In this document: positions 27,384 to 36,146 of the stretch, piece after piece
How the letters are laid out: each line of letters begins with the position of its first letter
How positions within the stretch are numbered: position 1 is the first letter of the stretch
Source of the DNA: Verrucomicrobiales bacterium
GTDB lineage: Bacteria > Verrucomicrobiota > Verrucomicrobiia > Limisphaerales > UBA11320
Length of the DNA stretch: 64,000 nt
NCBI GenBank assembly: GCA_016793885.1
Contig: JAEUHE010000055.1
Location: 50,402-114,401 of the forward strand
Reading direction: 5' to 3'
Program-made: the position numbers and the translations under genes
Notes under the pieces: generated by a model
Databases searched by the model: none
What the model was told of the DNA's origin: nothing
What the model saw: the letters and a program-made list of their open reading frames with translations, nothing else

Positions 27384-28436
27384 TTAGTGTTTAGCGTCGG
27401 AGGCGTCGCTGCTTAATTCATCCAGGCGAACTTCAGCACCGCCGCGCTTCAAGGACTCGGAAGCCGCCTCGAGAATTTTGACGACCTGCATGCCTCTGAG
27501 CCCAGAGGTGATCGGAGTCTTGCCATCGCGAATGCAGTCCACGAAATGCTGACACTGCACCTTCAACGGCTCCTCCTGCTTGACGTAGGGCGTGTAAACA
27601 TCCCCGTAGTGGTAGGAGTAGTGAAACTCCGCGAAGCTATCATAGTGAGGGGGACGTTCCACTCGCGCATCAAAGACCTTGATCTTCTCCAGGGTGGCCA
27701 CGTCGTCGTACACGATCATCCGCTTCGAGCCCACGATGGTCATCTCCCTGATCTTACGGGGATCTAGCCAACTGCTGTGGATGAGCGCAGACCGATGATT
27801 GCTGAAGTTGAGGCAGAGCATGGTGACATCCTCCACCCCGGAAGTGACATGGGGTTCGCCCCGGCAGTTCACGCTGATGGGCTCCTCCTCCATGATGTAC
27901 AGGATGATCGAAATGTCATGCGGGGCCAAATCCCAGGTGACATTGATATCCTTTTGAAAAAGCCCAAGATTCAGTCGTCGCGCGCTGATATAGCGAAGCT
28001 CGCCGATGTCTCCAGAATCAGCAATCTTCTTAATCTTCCGAACCACCTCGGAGTAGAGGAAGGTGTGACCTACCATCAAGGTCACCTTCTTTTCTTTGGC
28101 GATCGCAATCAGCTCGGCGCACTGAGCGGACGAAGCAGCCATCGGCTTTTCGATGAAGGTATGCTTGCCCGCCAGCAAGCTGGCTTTCGCCATTTTGTGA
28201 TGGAACCGAACGGGGGTTGCGATCGCAACTGCGTCGATCTCACTGCTCTTGAGCATGTGCCCATAATCCCGCTCGGGGTGAGCATCCGGATAGAGCTTAT
28301 GCATGTGAGCCAGCCGCTGCTCACTCGTATCGCAAATAACACTTAACTTACATCCATCAATGCTGTTGAAATTGCGGATGAGGTTAGGCCCCCAGTACCC
28401 GCACCCGACCACTCCGACCTTCAGCTGAGTCTTCAT
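27384..28436 (-). CDS. Gfo/Idh/MocA family oxidoreductase (WlbA-like)
   Basis: A 350-residue NAD-dependent sugar dehydrogenase. The nucleotide motif VGCGYWGPNLIRN is at residues 10-22, EKPMA at 96-100, and the APHDISIILYIM block contains the catalytic His. WlbA/WbpB homologues oxidise C3 of a UDP-N-acetyl uronic acid. Its first 53 bp overlap the end of the sugar transferase gene (28384-28436), an unusually long overlap that implies coupled translation. The acyltransferase gene follows immediately. Confidence 0.9.
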   Translation of the reverse strand: MKTQLKVGVVGCGYWGPNLIRNFNSIDGCKLSVICDTSEQRLAHMHKLYPDAHPERDYGHMLKSSEIDAVAIATPVRFHHKMAKASLLAGKHTFIEKPMAASSAQCAELIAIAKEKKVTLMVGHTFLYSEVVRKIKKIADSGDIGELRYISARRLNLGLFQKDINVTWDLAPHDISIILYIMEEEPISVNCRGEPHVTSGVEDVTMLCLNFSNHRSALIHSSWLDPRKIREMTIVGSKRMIVYDDVATLEKIKVFDARVERPPHYDSFAEFHYSYHYGDVYTPYVKQEEPLKVQCQHFVDCIRDGKTPITSGLRGMQVVKILEAASESLKRGGAEVRLDELSSDASDAKH

Positions 28437-29244
28437 TCTCCGTAATTGATTTGGCTTTCGCTAGTTCAGCATCGCCGTTTGAGCCCATCCTGGTCTGTTT
28501 CGCAGCCGCTCGGGCCGCAAGGAGTTGAACAACGAGCGCGGGAATCGTTCGGACAATGATGGACAGGTCCAAGGAGAGGCACTTGTGCTTCCCATAGGCA
28601 ATGTCCATCTGAACCATTTGGCGGAAAGTCGTGCGGTTCTTTCCACAAACCTGCCAGAGCCCAGTGAGCCCCGGAGTCGCGTTGAACCGCTCTTTCTGCC
28701 ACGTCTCATAGTTCGCAAACTCAAACGTCGTGCAAGGACGCGGCCCCACCAAACTCATCTCACCACGCAGAACGTTAAGCAACTGAGGCAACTCATCGAG
28801 CCCACTGGCCCGGATCCACTTACCCAAGGGGATCAGTCGCGAGTCGTTGCCGTCCATCTTCTGCATTGGCTTCTCAGCACCCATAAGCTGCTTGAGATGC
28901 TTATCGTGGACCGCAGTGTCCGCTCCACAATGCATCGACCGAAATTTCAATAACCTGAACGTTTTACAGCGAAAACCCACACGCTCCTGCCGGAAAAAGA
29001 TAGGACCCGGAGAAACGACCTTGATGAAAATGGCGAGGGGAATGCAAACGGTGAGAGTCACCGGCAACGTCACTAGGATAGCTGTCACATCCAAAACCCG
29101 CTTCCAGAGTGGGAGCCCCGCTTCCGTGCTTTCCGTGGTTCCACGCTGGACCTGACCGTTCTGACCTGCTGCTACTAACTTCCTACCAATCAACTTCGAA
29201 AACTTGTTATTCAACTCAACATCTAACTGCGTCCAATTACTCAT
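28384..29244 (-). CDS. Undecaprenyl-phosphate sugar transferase (initiating enzyme)
   Basis: A 286-residue polyprenyl-phosphate sugar-1-phosphate transferase that starts repeat-unit assembly at the inner membrane. One hydrophobic hairpin lies at about 50-75 (VLDVTAILVTLPVTLTV). The catalytic core shows KFRSM (100-104), DELPQLLNVLRG (150-161), VGPRP (166-170) and PGLTG (191-195). It is the short, WcaJ-core-like form without the N-terminal four-helix domain. It is the first gene of the minus-strand polysaccharide locus, so the promoter should lie in 29245-29837. Confidence 0.94.
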   Translation of the reverse strand: MSNWTQLDVELNNKFSKLIGRKLVAAGQNGQVQRGTTESTEAGLPLWKRVLDVTAILVTLPVTLTVCIPLAIFIKVVSPGPIFFRQERVGFRCKTFRLLKFRSMHCGADTAVHDKHLKQLMGAEKPMQKMDGNDSRLIPLGKWIRASGLDELPQLLNVLRGEMSLVGPRPCTTFEFANYETWQKERFNATPGLTGLWQVCGKNRTTFRQMVQMDIAYGKHKCLSLDLSIIVRTIPALVVQLLAARAAAKQTRMGSNGDAELAKAKSITENEDSAEGRSGRVRVLGA

Positions 29245-29837
29245 AGTTGTTTTTTGTCTGAGGCCGCAACACTACACCTGATTTACGATTTCCTCAAACG
29301 ACATCTTACAGGCCGCAAAATTAGCTTATGTAAATTGCTGGGTAAGAACAAGCTTTTTCTTAACTTTACCGAAAGAAAATTCTCTCCTGACGGCTGCTCG
29401 AAAGAAGCAGGGACGGGCCGAGAATTCACTTGAGTATCCAACGATCGATGCCTACTTAGCTGAAAGACTCGAACCGAATTGAAACGACATGCGTAACCTT
29501 TGTATATCAGGCGGTGAGCTCGGCCTGGCAGCGCGGAACCCGGTCCGCCCCCCAGTTCTGTGGTGTCCCATTTCCTATCCAGGCACGTATCGGATTGATA
29601 CCTTACCCCGAAATTGAAGAGCGACGGACAACTCTCGTGAAAGCCCCTCCCAGCGCATCGCATCCGGCTCTGATTCGGACGTTAGAGCCGTCCATCACCC
29701 TCTAAGTCTCTCCAGCCTATCTGCCCCTTCATCGAGCTGATCAACCCCTTCAATGTCCCGGTTCGAGTCAGATTGATGGGGATGGGGTCGCCTGGCAAGG
29801 TGTCTGCTAGTCGCTCGCTGGCGACCGGGGTTGCCCT
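29245..29837. promoter_or_regulatory. Divergent 593-bp intergenic region heading the polysaccharide locus
   Basis: No believable gene. The part next to the sugar transferase (29265-29400) is AT-rich compared with its surroundings and is the most likely promoter area. A direct repeat AGGCCGCAA occurs at 29261-29269 and 29310-29318, and TTACGATTT at 29283-29291 recurs upstream of the Wzc-like gene. On the plus-strand side an inverted GGTCGCC/GGCGACC pair (29786-29792 and 29820-29826) sits just before the start of the next gene. No known riboswitch pattern was recognised. Confidence 0.4.
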
Positions 29838-32024
29838 ATGAACATGGAAGTAGCAAAACAACGACAATGGATAGCGCTCCTCCTGGGATCGATCCTGGTC
29901 GGTTTGCTCCAACCCCAGAGCCAAGCCGAGGACGTCCGATTGGCCTGGGATCCCCCGATTCCCCCAACGAACGTCTCAAGCTACGCCGTGCACATTGGAA
30001 CCACGTCTCGGCAATACAATACGGTGACGAATGTCGGTAAGGGTACTAACATTGTCTTGAAGGGCCTCGTTCCCGGCCGACGATACTTCATCGCTGCGTC
30101 TTCCATCAATAAACAAGGGCGTGAAAGCCGATTCTCCAACGAGTTGATTGTGGATGTTCCGGACACCTACCGGCTTCCGGTCATTGCCGGCATCACCAAT
30201 CTCACTCTCCGACGCAGCCAGCCCTCGGGGGTGCTCCCTTTCAGGCTGGCCAACGGAGTGGGAGCAAGTTCCAACTGGACGGTCGAGGTCTCCAGTTCCA
30301 ACCCACTGCTAATCCCCCGCGAAAACATTTCTTTGGGTGGGAGCGCGACGAACCGCACCATCCAAATCTCCCCCGTGACCGGGAAGGTGGGGATCGCCGC
30401 GATGATGCTCTCGGTGACCGACGGCCGCCAAACCAATCGAAGTTCGTTCAATGTCACCGTGACCGATACCAATGCCCCTCCGGTAGTCGACGCCGGACTC
30501 GGCACCACGGTGCGAACGAATCTGAGCTTCATGCTGCGCGGACGCGCCACCGACGATGGCCTGCCTGTCACACCGGGCCGGCTACAGGTTCAATGGAGCA
30601 AGGCGTCGGGCCCCGGGAACGTTTCCTTCGGAAACTCGAACTACGCGCTGACCACCATCCGGTTCAGCTCGCCCGGACTCTATCGTCTGCGACTCACAGC
30701 TTTCGATGGCGAGCTAACATCCTCCAGCGAAGTGGTCATCCGAGCCCAACTGGTCTCCGATGTCACCCCGCCCGCCATTACCGACCTGACCGTTACGGAC
30801 GTGTCCCCCACAAGCATCAAGCTGGCTTGGACCACCGACGAGCTCGCCGATGATCAAGTGAAATACACCACTGCGGGGGAGGGCATCCCAAAATTCTCGC
30901 TCCTGAATCAGACTCCTAAGCTAATCCACACCGCCACCGTCACCAACCTTGCTCCCGGAACCACGTACACCCTGTATGCCCGATCCCGCGATGCCGGTGG
31001 CAACCAAACATTTTCTGATCCCGTGATCATAGAAACGCTCCACGAAGCTCTCCTCGTGGCGGAGGCGGGGGTAACCGCCAACAACTCCAGCATCCCGAAT
31101 GGATACGCTTATGACCGTGACGATTTGGCCACCGATGGCTCCGAAACCGCCGCCTTCGGAATCTATGCTCCCCTTCCCGACGCCTACTTCGTGTGGGCGC
31201 GAATGGCTTCACCATCCGATATCTATCAACCGTTCGCAGTCTCCATAAACCTCGGCGTTGCCGATACTTTCGATCCTCCGGAGGGATCTTGGAATAACTC
31301 ACCCCAGTGGGTTCTCTTAAACGGCCGCAATGAATCAGCTCCCCTGACCCTCTCTCCCAGGACGTTAGAGCTGAGCGCGGGGCACCACACGCTGGTTTTC
31401 TCGGGAAAGCAAGCCCGGGCGAGTGTGACTCGGGTGCTGCTCAGCAACAACCCCGACTTCGTGCCGGCCGATGGCGAGGCATGCTGTCCGGTATCCAGCG
31501 AGTCCGGACTTCCTCAACTCTCTCTGGTGGTCCGCAGCGGGTGGAGCATGCTGGCCTGCCCGTTGGAATCCCAGTTCCCCATCATCGCCAGTCTCCTTCC
31601 CAATCCGCCCTCGGGCACAACCTTCTTTCGCTACGATCAGGAGATGGGGACTTTTGTGCAGAACCAGTTTGATGGTGTGGACTGGGAAGACCCCGAGATG
31701 CCGCTGCACGCGGGCACGGGAGGCCTGATTTACAATCCAGGAGACCACTTTACCTGGATTCTCCGCGGAGGTTTCGTCAGCACTCCGGATTCGGTGCTTT
31801 CCAAGCTGCAGATTGGCCAGAACTTTGTAGCCTTGGACACACCGAAGGCTGGATTGCTTACCAAGGTGCTTTCCGGCTTCACCTTTAAGGCAGGAGACAG
31901 CGTTCAGCGGATGGTGGGCGACAACGGCACCTACCAGACGTACACCTACGATGGCACCAGTTGGGATGGGATTCCGGTCATCGACATCGGTGAAGCAATA
32001 TTCGTCACGTTGGTTCCTCGCTAA
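29838..32024 (+). CDS. Secreted fibronectin-type III multidomain protein
   Basis: A 728-residue exported protein. The signal peptide includes WIALLLGSILVGLLQPQSQAE. The first Fn3 domain spans about 33-110 (VRLAWDPP, GLVPGRRYFIAASS). A Reg_prop/PKD-like region with LSVTDGRQTN and VDAGLG follows, then a second Fn3 at about 315-400 (SIKLAWTTDELADDQVKYTT, LAPGTTYTLYARS). A jelly-roll-like domain and a C-terminal beta region complete it. Divergently placed from the exopolysaccharide locus, so it may be an extracellular matrix partner. No catalytic motif seen. The ATG at 29838 lacks a clear ribosome binding site; Met3 is an alternative start. Confidence 0.85.
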   Translation: MNMEVAKQRQWIALLLGSILVGLLQPQSQAEDVRLAWDPPIPPTNVSSYAVHIGTTSRQYNTVTNVGKGTNIVLKGLVPGRRYFIAASSINKQGRESRFSNELIVDVPDTYRLPVIAGITNLTLRRSQPSGVLPFRLANGVGASSNWTVEVSSSNPLLIPRENISLGGSATNRTIQISPVTGKVGIAAMMLSVTDGRQTNRSSFNVTVTDTNAPPVVDAGLGTTVRTNLSFMLRGRATDDGLPVTPGRLQVQWSKASGPGNVSFGNSNYALTTIRFSSPGLYRLRLTAFDGELTSSSEVVIRAQLVSDVTPPAITDLTVTDVSPTSIKLAWTTDELADDQVKYTTAGEGIPKFSLLNQTPKLIHTATVTNLAPGTTYTLYARSRDAGGNQTFSDPVIIETLHEALLVAEAGVTANNSSIPNGYAYDRDDLATDGSETAAFGIYAPLPDAYFVWARMASPSDIYQPFAVSINLGVADTFDPPEGSWNNSPQWVLLNGRNESAPLTLSPRTLELSAGHHTLVFSGKQARASVTRVLLSNNPDFVPADGEACCPVSSESGLPQLSLVVRSGWSMLACPLESQFPIIASLLPNPPSGTTFFRYDQEMGTFVQNQFDGVDWEDPEMPLHAGTGGLIYNPGDHFTWILRGGFVSTPDSVLSKLQIGQNFVALDTPKAGLLTKVLSGFTFKAGDSVQRMVGDNGTYQTYTYDGTSWDGIPVIDIGEAIFVTLVPR

Positions 32025-32032
32025 GAGGGATA

Positions 32033-32044
32033 CCCGGAACCGGG
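32033..32044 (+). terminator. Short hairpin after the Fn3 gene
   Basis: CCCGG-AA-CCGGG lies 9 bp after the stop codon at 32024. It is a compact GC-rich hairpin without a U-tract, so its terminator role is uncertain; a T-run occurs further on at 32083-32089. Confidence 0.3.
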
Positions 32045-32122
32045 CTGCGCCTGGCGACAAAATCTTCGTGAAATCGAGCTGGATTTTTTTCTCCATCCAG
32101 GTTTGGGTAGTCAGACGCGAAT

Positions 32123-32196
32123 GCGCGCGTAGCTCAACTGGATAGAGTGCCGGCCTCCGAAGCCGTAGGTTGTGGGTTCAACTCCCGCCGCGCGCA
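32123..32196 (+). tRNA. tRNA-Arg (anticodon CCG)
   Basis: A 74-nt canonical cloverleaf. The acceptor stem is GCGCGCG/CGCGCGC with discriminator A, D-arm GCTCAACTGGATAGAGT, anticodon loop CTCCGAA giving CCG, and T-arm GTGGG-TTCAACT-CCCGC. CCA is not encoded. It decodes CGG arginine codons. The sequence just downstream contains a truncated gene and a toxin-antitoxin pair, typical of a tRNA-linked insertion zone. Confidence 0.96.
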
Positions 32197-32412
32197 ATCT
32201 CCTTTTCCTGCGGAGAAAAATGTCAGTTCGCAGCGCAAAAAGTGAGCGAAAGCGCGATCACATCGACTTCCCGGCAGTTCCCACCCAACTCGATTCTATG
32301 ACAGATCTATGACACTCGAGCGCACTTAAGCGATCAAGATTGGTTTCCACTCCAGCGTTTGAGTAATATGGTATATCCATACCGCCACTTTCCTACAGAT
32401 TCGATGGGTCTG

Positions 32413-32429
32413 TGCGTATGCCATACGCA
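32413..32429. promoter_or_regulatory. 17-nt palindrome (possible operator)
   Basis: TGCGTATG-C-CATACGCA is a perfect 8-bp inverted repeat around one base, in the 293-bp gap between tRNA-Arg and the truncated gene. A related shorter inverted repeat, GGTAT-ATCC-ATACC, lies at 32370-32383. No adjacent gene that it could control is evident, since the nearest frame is a pseudogene ending here. Confidence 0.35.
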
Positions 32430-32489
32430 TTCGGTCCAGAGGCTAGCACCTCGAACGATTCTCGCGTGCTACCTTCACGATCAGTTCCT

Positions 32490-32924
32490 TCAGGCCGCGA
32501 ACGGTTGGAGGCCTACCTCTGGTAAGCCCGCCTCTCGACAAGCGTTGATCATCCGGTGGATACCGCTACCCCATTGCTCAATCAACTTCAACTCGTGGAA
32601 GACACGACCGATGACGCGATTCCGCAATTTTGAGACACCACGGAGGATGTCGTCGATGGTGAGGCCAGGCGGCAAGTTTACAAGATTCTCTACCTCGATG
32701 CGGTCGCGAAACACCCCCAGTCGCAGTGAAGAGCCTCGCTGAGCATAGTCAGCATGGACAAAGGCATTGATGATGGCTTCGCGCAAGGCCACCACTGGAC
32801 CCCCCCATACCTCTCGATGACGGACGTTCCCGATCATTGGCCCCATGATGTCGGCGAGATAGTCAAAGCCTACACACAGCTCACCTACCAACCTGCCAAC
32901 CAGCCGCCAAGCGAGTCTTTCCTA
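32490..32924 (-). pseudogene. Truncated AlbA/RecG-like (HATPase_c_4) gene
   Basis: The frame encodes the C-terminal part of an AlbA_2/RecG-like transcriptional regulator or helicase-related protein. ALREAIINAFVHADY, IEVENLVNLPPGLTIDD and LIEQWGSGIHRMINACREAG are the conserved HATPase_c_4 landmarks. In-frame coding is blocked by a stop at 32925-32927, so the N-terminal DNA-binding domain (normally about 200 residues or more) is missing, and no ATG opens the remaining frame. The broken end is 36 bp from the -35 of the divergent toxin-antitoxin promoter, suggesting a rearrangement joined them. Confidence 0.7.
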
Positions 32925-32962
32925 GTGACGATCGGGAGCCGTTGCCATCCCTAAGGACCCAG

Positions 32963-32991
32963 TTGACACTTGTACGCCTTTGGCGTAGTTT
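32963..32991 (+). promoter_or_regulatory. Promoter and operator of the toxin-antitoxin pair
   Basis: A perfect -35 TTGACA at 32963-32968 is followed by a 17-bp spacer and TAGTTT at 32986-32991. The inverted repeat TACGCC-TTT-GGCGTA at 32973-32987 fills the spacer and touches the -10, an ideal place for repression by the helix-turn-helix antitoxin. The predicted transcription start (about 32998) coincides with the toxin GTG codon. Confidence 0.6.
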
Positions 32992-32998
32992 GGCACAC

Positions 32999-33307
32999 GT
33001 GGTTTTCATCGAAACACCCACGTTCACAAAGCGGGTAGTGGAGTTAATGGATGACGAAAGCTATCGGGAGTTGCAATCCCATCTGGCGGCGCATCCCGAG
33101 GCTGGTGACCTCATTCGCGGGACGGGAGGCATGAGGAAGATTCGATGGGCCGGGAGCGGGCGGGGAAAGCGAGGCGGTCTTCGTGTCATCTACTACTGGT
33201 GGACGGCAGCGGACCGTATCTCGATGCTGCTTGTTTATCCCAAGAGCGAGCAGGACGAGCTGAGCCCCGTCCAAGTTAAATTGCTACGAAACATCCTGAA
33301 GGGTTGA
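32999..33307 (+). CDS. RelE/ParE-superfamily toxin (HigB/NadS-partner type)
   Basis: A 102-residue toxin with the compact RelE fold: the first strand VVFIETPTFTKRV, helix YRELQSHLAAHPEAGDLIRG, then GGMRKIRWAGSGRGKRGGLRVIYYW and the final strand SMLLVYPKSEQDEL. RelE-type toxins of this group cut ribosome-bound mRNA. The GTG at 32999 is the only start that keeps the first strand; the next ATG (33047) would delete it. No leader remains between the predicted transcription start and this codon, so it may be leaderless. The antitoxin gene begins 3 bp downstream. Confidence 0.85.
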   Translation: MVFIETPTFTKRVVELMDDESYRELQSHLAAHPEAGDLIRGTGGMRKIRWAGSGRGKRGGLRVIYYWWTAADRISMLLVYPKSEQDELSPVQVKLLRNILKG

Positions 33308-33310
33308 GTT

Positions 33311-33601
33311 ATGAAAAAAGCACTTTTTGACGAACTGCTGCAGAGTGTTAAAGAAGCCGCTGCCATCGAGCGGGGTAGCGCAAAGCCTTCCCGGACGTTC
33401 GAGATCAAAACTCCTAACGATGTAACGAAGATCCGGAACAAACTGGGCGTTTCCCAGTCCAGGTTCGCTCAACTGCTGGGCATCAGCGAGAATACCCTGC
33501 AGAATTGGGAGCAGGGCCGCCGGAAGCCATCTGGCTCAGCGAAGATCTTGCTTAAAGTCGCGGCTTTACACCCAGAGGTGATCTTGGAAGCCGTCGCTTA
33601 G
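33311..33601 (+). CDS. XRE-family antitoxin (NadS/HigA type)
   Basis: A 96-residue helix-turn-helix protein that should neutralise the toxin and repress the operon. The HTH covers about residues 40-75 (IRNKLGVSQSRFAQLLGISENTLQNWEQG), and RKPSGSAKILLKVAALHPE is the standard continuation in NadS-type antitoxins. The preceding base context GGGTTGAGTT gives a modest ribosome binding site. The toxin-first gene order matches HigBA-like systems. The inverted repeat in the promoter spacer is its probable operator. Confidence 0.92.
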   Translation: MKKALFDELLQSVKEAAAIERGSAKPSRTFEIKTPNDVTKIRNKLGVSQSRFAQLLGISENTLQNWEQGRRKPSGSAKILLKVAALHPEVILEAVA

Positions 33602-34208
33602 ACCTCATCCGATTCTAGCGTAGCTTTGCGGATGGCGACCAGAGAGTTGAACCGCTACGAACGCAAAGAACACCAGGGTAGGAAGCCTCAGCCTCCGGCG
33701 ACGACGGGCTTCGACGAACATCCCCAGGGGCTACGGCTTGGCAAGCCGACCTTCTAATGGTCTAACCGACACATCGAGCCTTCGCCTTGTGGAACACAAG
33801 CAAGGCTGCCACGTCATAGCCTCCGGCGACGACGGGCTTCGACGAACATCCCCAGGGGCTACGGCCGGCAAGCCAGCCTCAAATAGTCTACCAGACATCT
33901 CGAACCTTCGCCTTGTGGAACACAAGCAAGGCTGCCACGTCATAGCCTCCGGCGACGACGGGCTTCGACGGACGACTTGTCCTCCATGGTAGGGCGAGAC
34001 TCCGTCGAGCCCTGAATGGCTCAAGACCACCGAACACCCACCAAGCCCCGTCGCGGAGAGCCTTCGATGTTAGACTCCCATCACTCGTCACTCATCAGCC
34101 GATCACCGCCACGTCGTTCTCGATTTCGGTCCGACCGGAGTGGAGCACACCCGGGTCGTGAAGGGATTGCTGGCGTCAGCGGATTCTTTGGGTTACAAAC
34201 TAACAAGC
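33602..34208. other. 607-bp gene-free stretch with tandem repeats
   Basis: No believable gene. It holds the tandem repeat array described separately and, at its right end, an imperfect inverted segment (GGGCTTCGACGGA near 33960 against TCCGTCGAGCCC near 34001). The promoter for the DUF1592-DUF1552 pair should be near 34100-34200 but no clear boxes were found. Confidence 0.5.
33691..33970. repeat. Tandem ~127-bp repeat, about 2.2 copies
   Basis: The core GCCTCCGGCGACGACGGGCT begins at 33691, 33819 and 33945, giving periods of 128 and 126 bp. Between cores, the segment CTTCGCCTTGTGGAACACAA and the following AGGCTGCCACGTCATA are near-identical in each copy. CTTGTG-GAA-CACAAG inside each unit is a perfect palindrome, and GCCTTG...CAAGGC brackets it. 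Period differences that are not multiples of three argue against coding. Probably a dispersed, mobile or structural intergenic repeat. Confidence 0.85.
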
Positions 34209-36146
34209 ATGCCACCATCGCCGACCATCCGGATTCTTCCCGCGAAGATTGCGGCCTTGGGCTGTTTGCTGGTCTTGTCAGTGGTGGCTCCGTGTCAGGC
34301 GGCGGAGGTCGACGGGGCGGGCGCGGATGAGGCGGCGCTCCGGGCCGACGCCAGGAAGATCTTCAAGGATAACGTGGCCCCCTTCGTGAAGACCTACTGC
34401 ACGAAGTGCCACGGCGGTGGCCGCGCCAAGGCGAACGTCAACCTCGAGGTGGCGCTGAAGGATCCCGGCCGCGGCGCGGCGTTCCTGCATTGGAAAAAAG
34501 CCGTTGCGAACGTCAAGGTGCATGACATGCCACCGGAAGACGCAGCCAAGCAACCCTCCGACGAGGAGCGCCTCCAGTTCATTGACTGGATCGGCAAGCT
34601 CAAATACCTGAGCCCAAAAAATCCCGGCCCGTTCGTGATGCGCCGGCTGTCCAAGGTCGAGTACGCCAACACACTTCATGATCTCTACGGGGTGAACACG
34701 TCCCTCGCCGACAGCCTTCCGGAGGAAGTCGTCGGCGAGGGCTACCTCAACTCGATTTCTCCGCTGCAAACGGAACTGTTCCTCGAAATCGCCAACGATG
34801 TGGTCGAGCAGATCGTCGCTCCGGAAGGCGGGGCCCCGACCGCAGTTCAGAAAAGGCTTTTTGGCAGGAAGCCACCCAAGGGTGCCGATCTTCGCCAGGC
34901 CGCACGCCAGGTCGCACGCTCCTTGACCCGCGAGGCCTACCGCCGACCGCCCACCGAGACGGAACTGGACGTCCTCGTGGACGTCTTCGACCTCGCTCGC
35001 GAGAAGGACTTGGATTACACGGCATCGCTGGGGTTGATGCTCAAAGCGGTCCTGGTCTCTCCACAGTTTCTCTTCATTGCGCCCGCCGAAGTAGTCGAAC
35101 GCGACGAACAGATCGTCCGCTTGGACGACCATCATCTGGCGGCGCGCCTGTCCTATCTGTTGTGGTCAGCGCCCCCCGACGCCGAGTTGTCCGCCTTGGC
35201 TGACAAGCGTGAACTGCACAAGCCCAAGACCCTGCGGACCCAGGTGAATCGGCTTTTGCTCCACCCTCGCGCACGGGCCCTGTTTGACGGATTCGGCGCC
35301 CAGTGGCTGCGTGTGAACGACCTGGAGCGCCAGGTTTTTGATCCTGGCCTATTTCCTCAGATGACGCCGGCGCTACGGGACGCGATGATCGATGAAGCCC
35401 GCTTGTTCTTCGAAAGTATCGTGCATGAGAACCAACCGGTAATCCGGTTTGTGGACAGCGACTATACTTTCATGAACAAGCCGCTCGCCGAGTTGTACGG
35501 GCTCAAATCCTCCGCGACAGGACCACAAATGCGCCGGGTTAAGGTGAAGAACCCCAACCGGGGCGGTGTCCTCGGCATGCCGGCCACGCTGGCGGCCACG
35601 TCGTTCCCCACCCGGACCAGCCCGGTTCGTCGGGGCGTGTGGGTGCTTGAGCAGCTGCTGGGCGAACGCGTGCCGCCGCCACCGCCCGACGTTCCCGTAC
35701 TCGACGCTCAGGAACCGACGCGTGTGGAGGGCTTGACCCTGCGTCAACGGACCGAACTCCACACCAAGGACCGCGTTTGTGCCAACTGCCATCGGATGCT
35801 CGATCCAATCGGTTTCGGTCTAGAGAACTTCGACGCCATCGGCCGCTGGCGTGAGAAGAATGAAGCCGGACTCGCGATCGACTCGGCCGGAAGACTTCCC
35901 ACGGGAGCAAGCTTCTCCACCCCCGCAGAATTGAAGCGCCTCCTGGCCGGTCGGAAGTCCGACCTGGCCCGGAATCTGACCGAACGGCTGATGGCTCACG
36001 CGCTCGGGCGACAGTTGGAAGGCTACGATGAGGTCGTCATCGACCAATTGATGGCCCGGATTGCCGGAGACGAATACCGGGTCAGGACGATCATTACCGA
36101 AGTCATTGCCAGTTACCTGTTTACCCATCGCAGGATCGAAGAATGA
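34209..36146 (+). CDS. DUF1592/DUF1588 cytochrome-like protein (planctomycete type)
   Basis: A 645-residue exported protein. The signal peptide ends near [10 protein letters not shown] planctomycete-type cytochrome c motif CTKCH is at 64-68. The DUF1587, DUF1595, DUF1592, DUF1588 and DUF1585 series follows ([45 protein letters not shown]). The DUF1588 part holds a second CANCH (524-528) and [14 protein letters not shown]. The start is the ATG at 34209; a GTG at 34140 would place extra residues before the signal peptide. It overlaps the DUF1552 gene by 4 bp; the two always travel together in Planctomycetes and Verrucomicrobia. Function of the pair is not established. Confidence 0.92.
   Translation: MPPSPTIRILPAKIAALGCLLVLSVVAPCQAAEVDGAGADEAALRADARKIFKDNVAPFVKTYCTKCHGGGRAKANVNLEVALKDPGRGAAFLHWKKAVANVKVHDMPPEDAAKQPSDEERLQFIDWIGKLKYLSPKNPGPFVMRRLSKVEYANTLHDLYGVNTSLADSLPEEVVGEGYLNSISPLQTELFLEIANDVVEQIVAPEGGAPTAVQKRLFGRKPPKGADLRQAARQVARSLTREAYRRPPTETELDVLVDVFDLAREKDLDYTASLGLMLKAVLVSPQFLFIAPAEVVERDEQIVRLDDHHLAARLSYLLWSAPPDAELSALADKRELHKPKTLRTQVNRLLLHPRARALFDGFGAQWLRVNDLERQVFDPGLFPQMTPALRDAMIDEARLFFESIVHENQPVIRFVDSDYTFMNKPLAELYGLKSSATGPQMRRVKVKNPNRGGVLGMPATLAATSFPTRTSPVRRGVWVLEQLLGERVPPPPPDVPVLDAQEPTRVEGLTLRQRTELHTKDRVCANCHRMLDPIGFGLENFDAIGRWREKNEAGLAIDSAGRLPTGASFSTPAELKRLLAGRKSDLARNLTERLMAHALGRQLEGYDEVVIDQLMARIAGDEYRVRTIITEVIASYLFTHRRIEE

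Noticed and set aside
29283..29663. A 126-codon minus-strand frame in the gap upstream of the sugar transferase
   Set aside because: Composition (Cys, Arg, Ser rich, no hydrophobic pattern) and lack of family features suggest a chance frame; the area is more likely regulatory.
29786..29826. Cyclic-di-GMP riboswitch before the fibronectin-type gene
   Set aside because: There is a GGTCGCC/GGCGACC stem, but the conserved GEMM core sequences and the paired tetraloop-receptor layout are not seen.
33691..33970. CRISPR array
   Set aside because: Units are ~127 bp with nearly identical sequence throughout; there are no short repeats with unique spacers and no cas genes.
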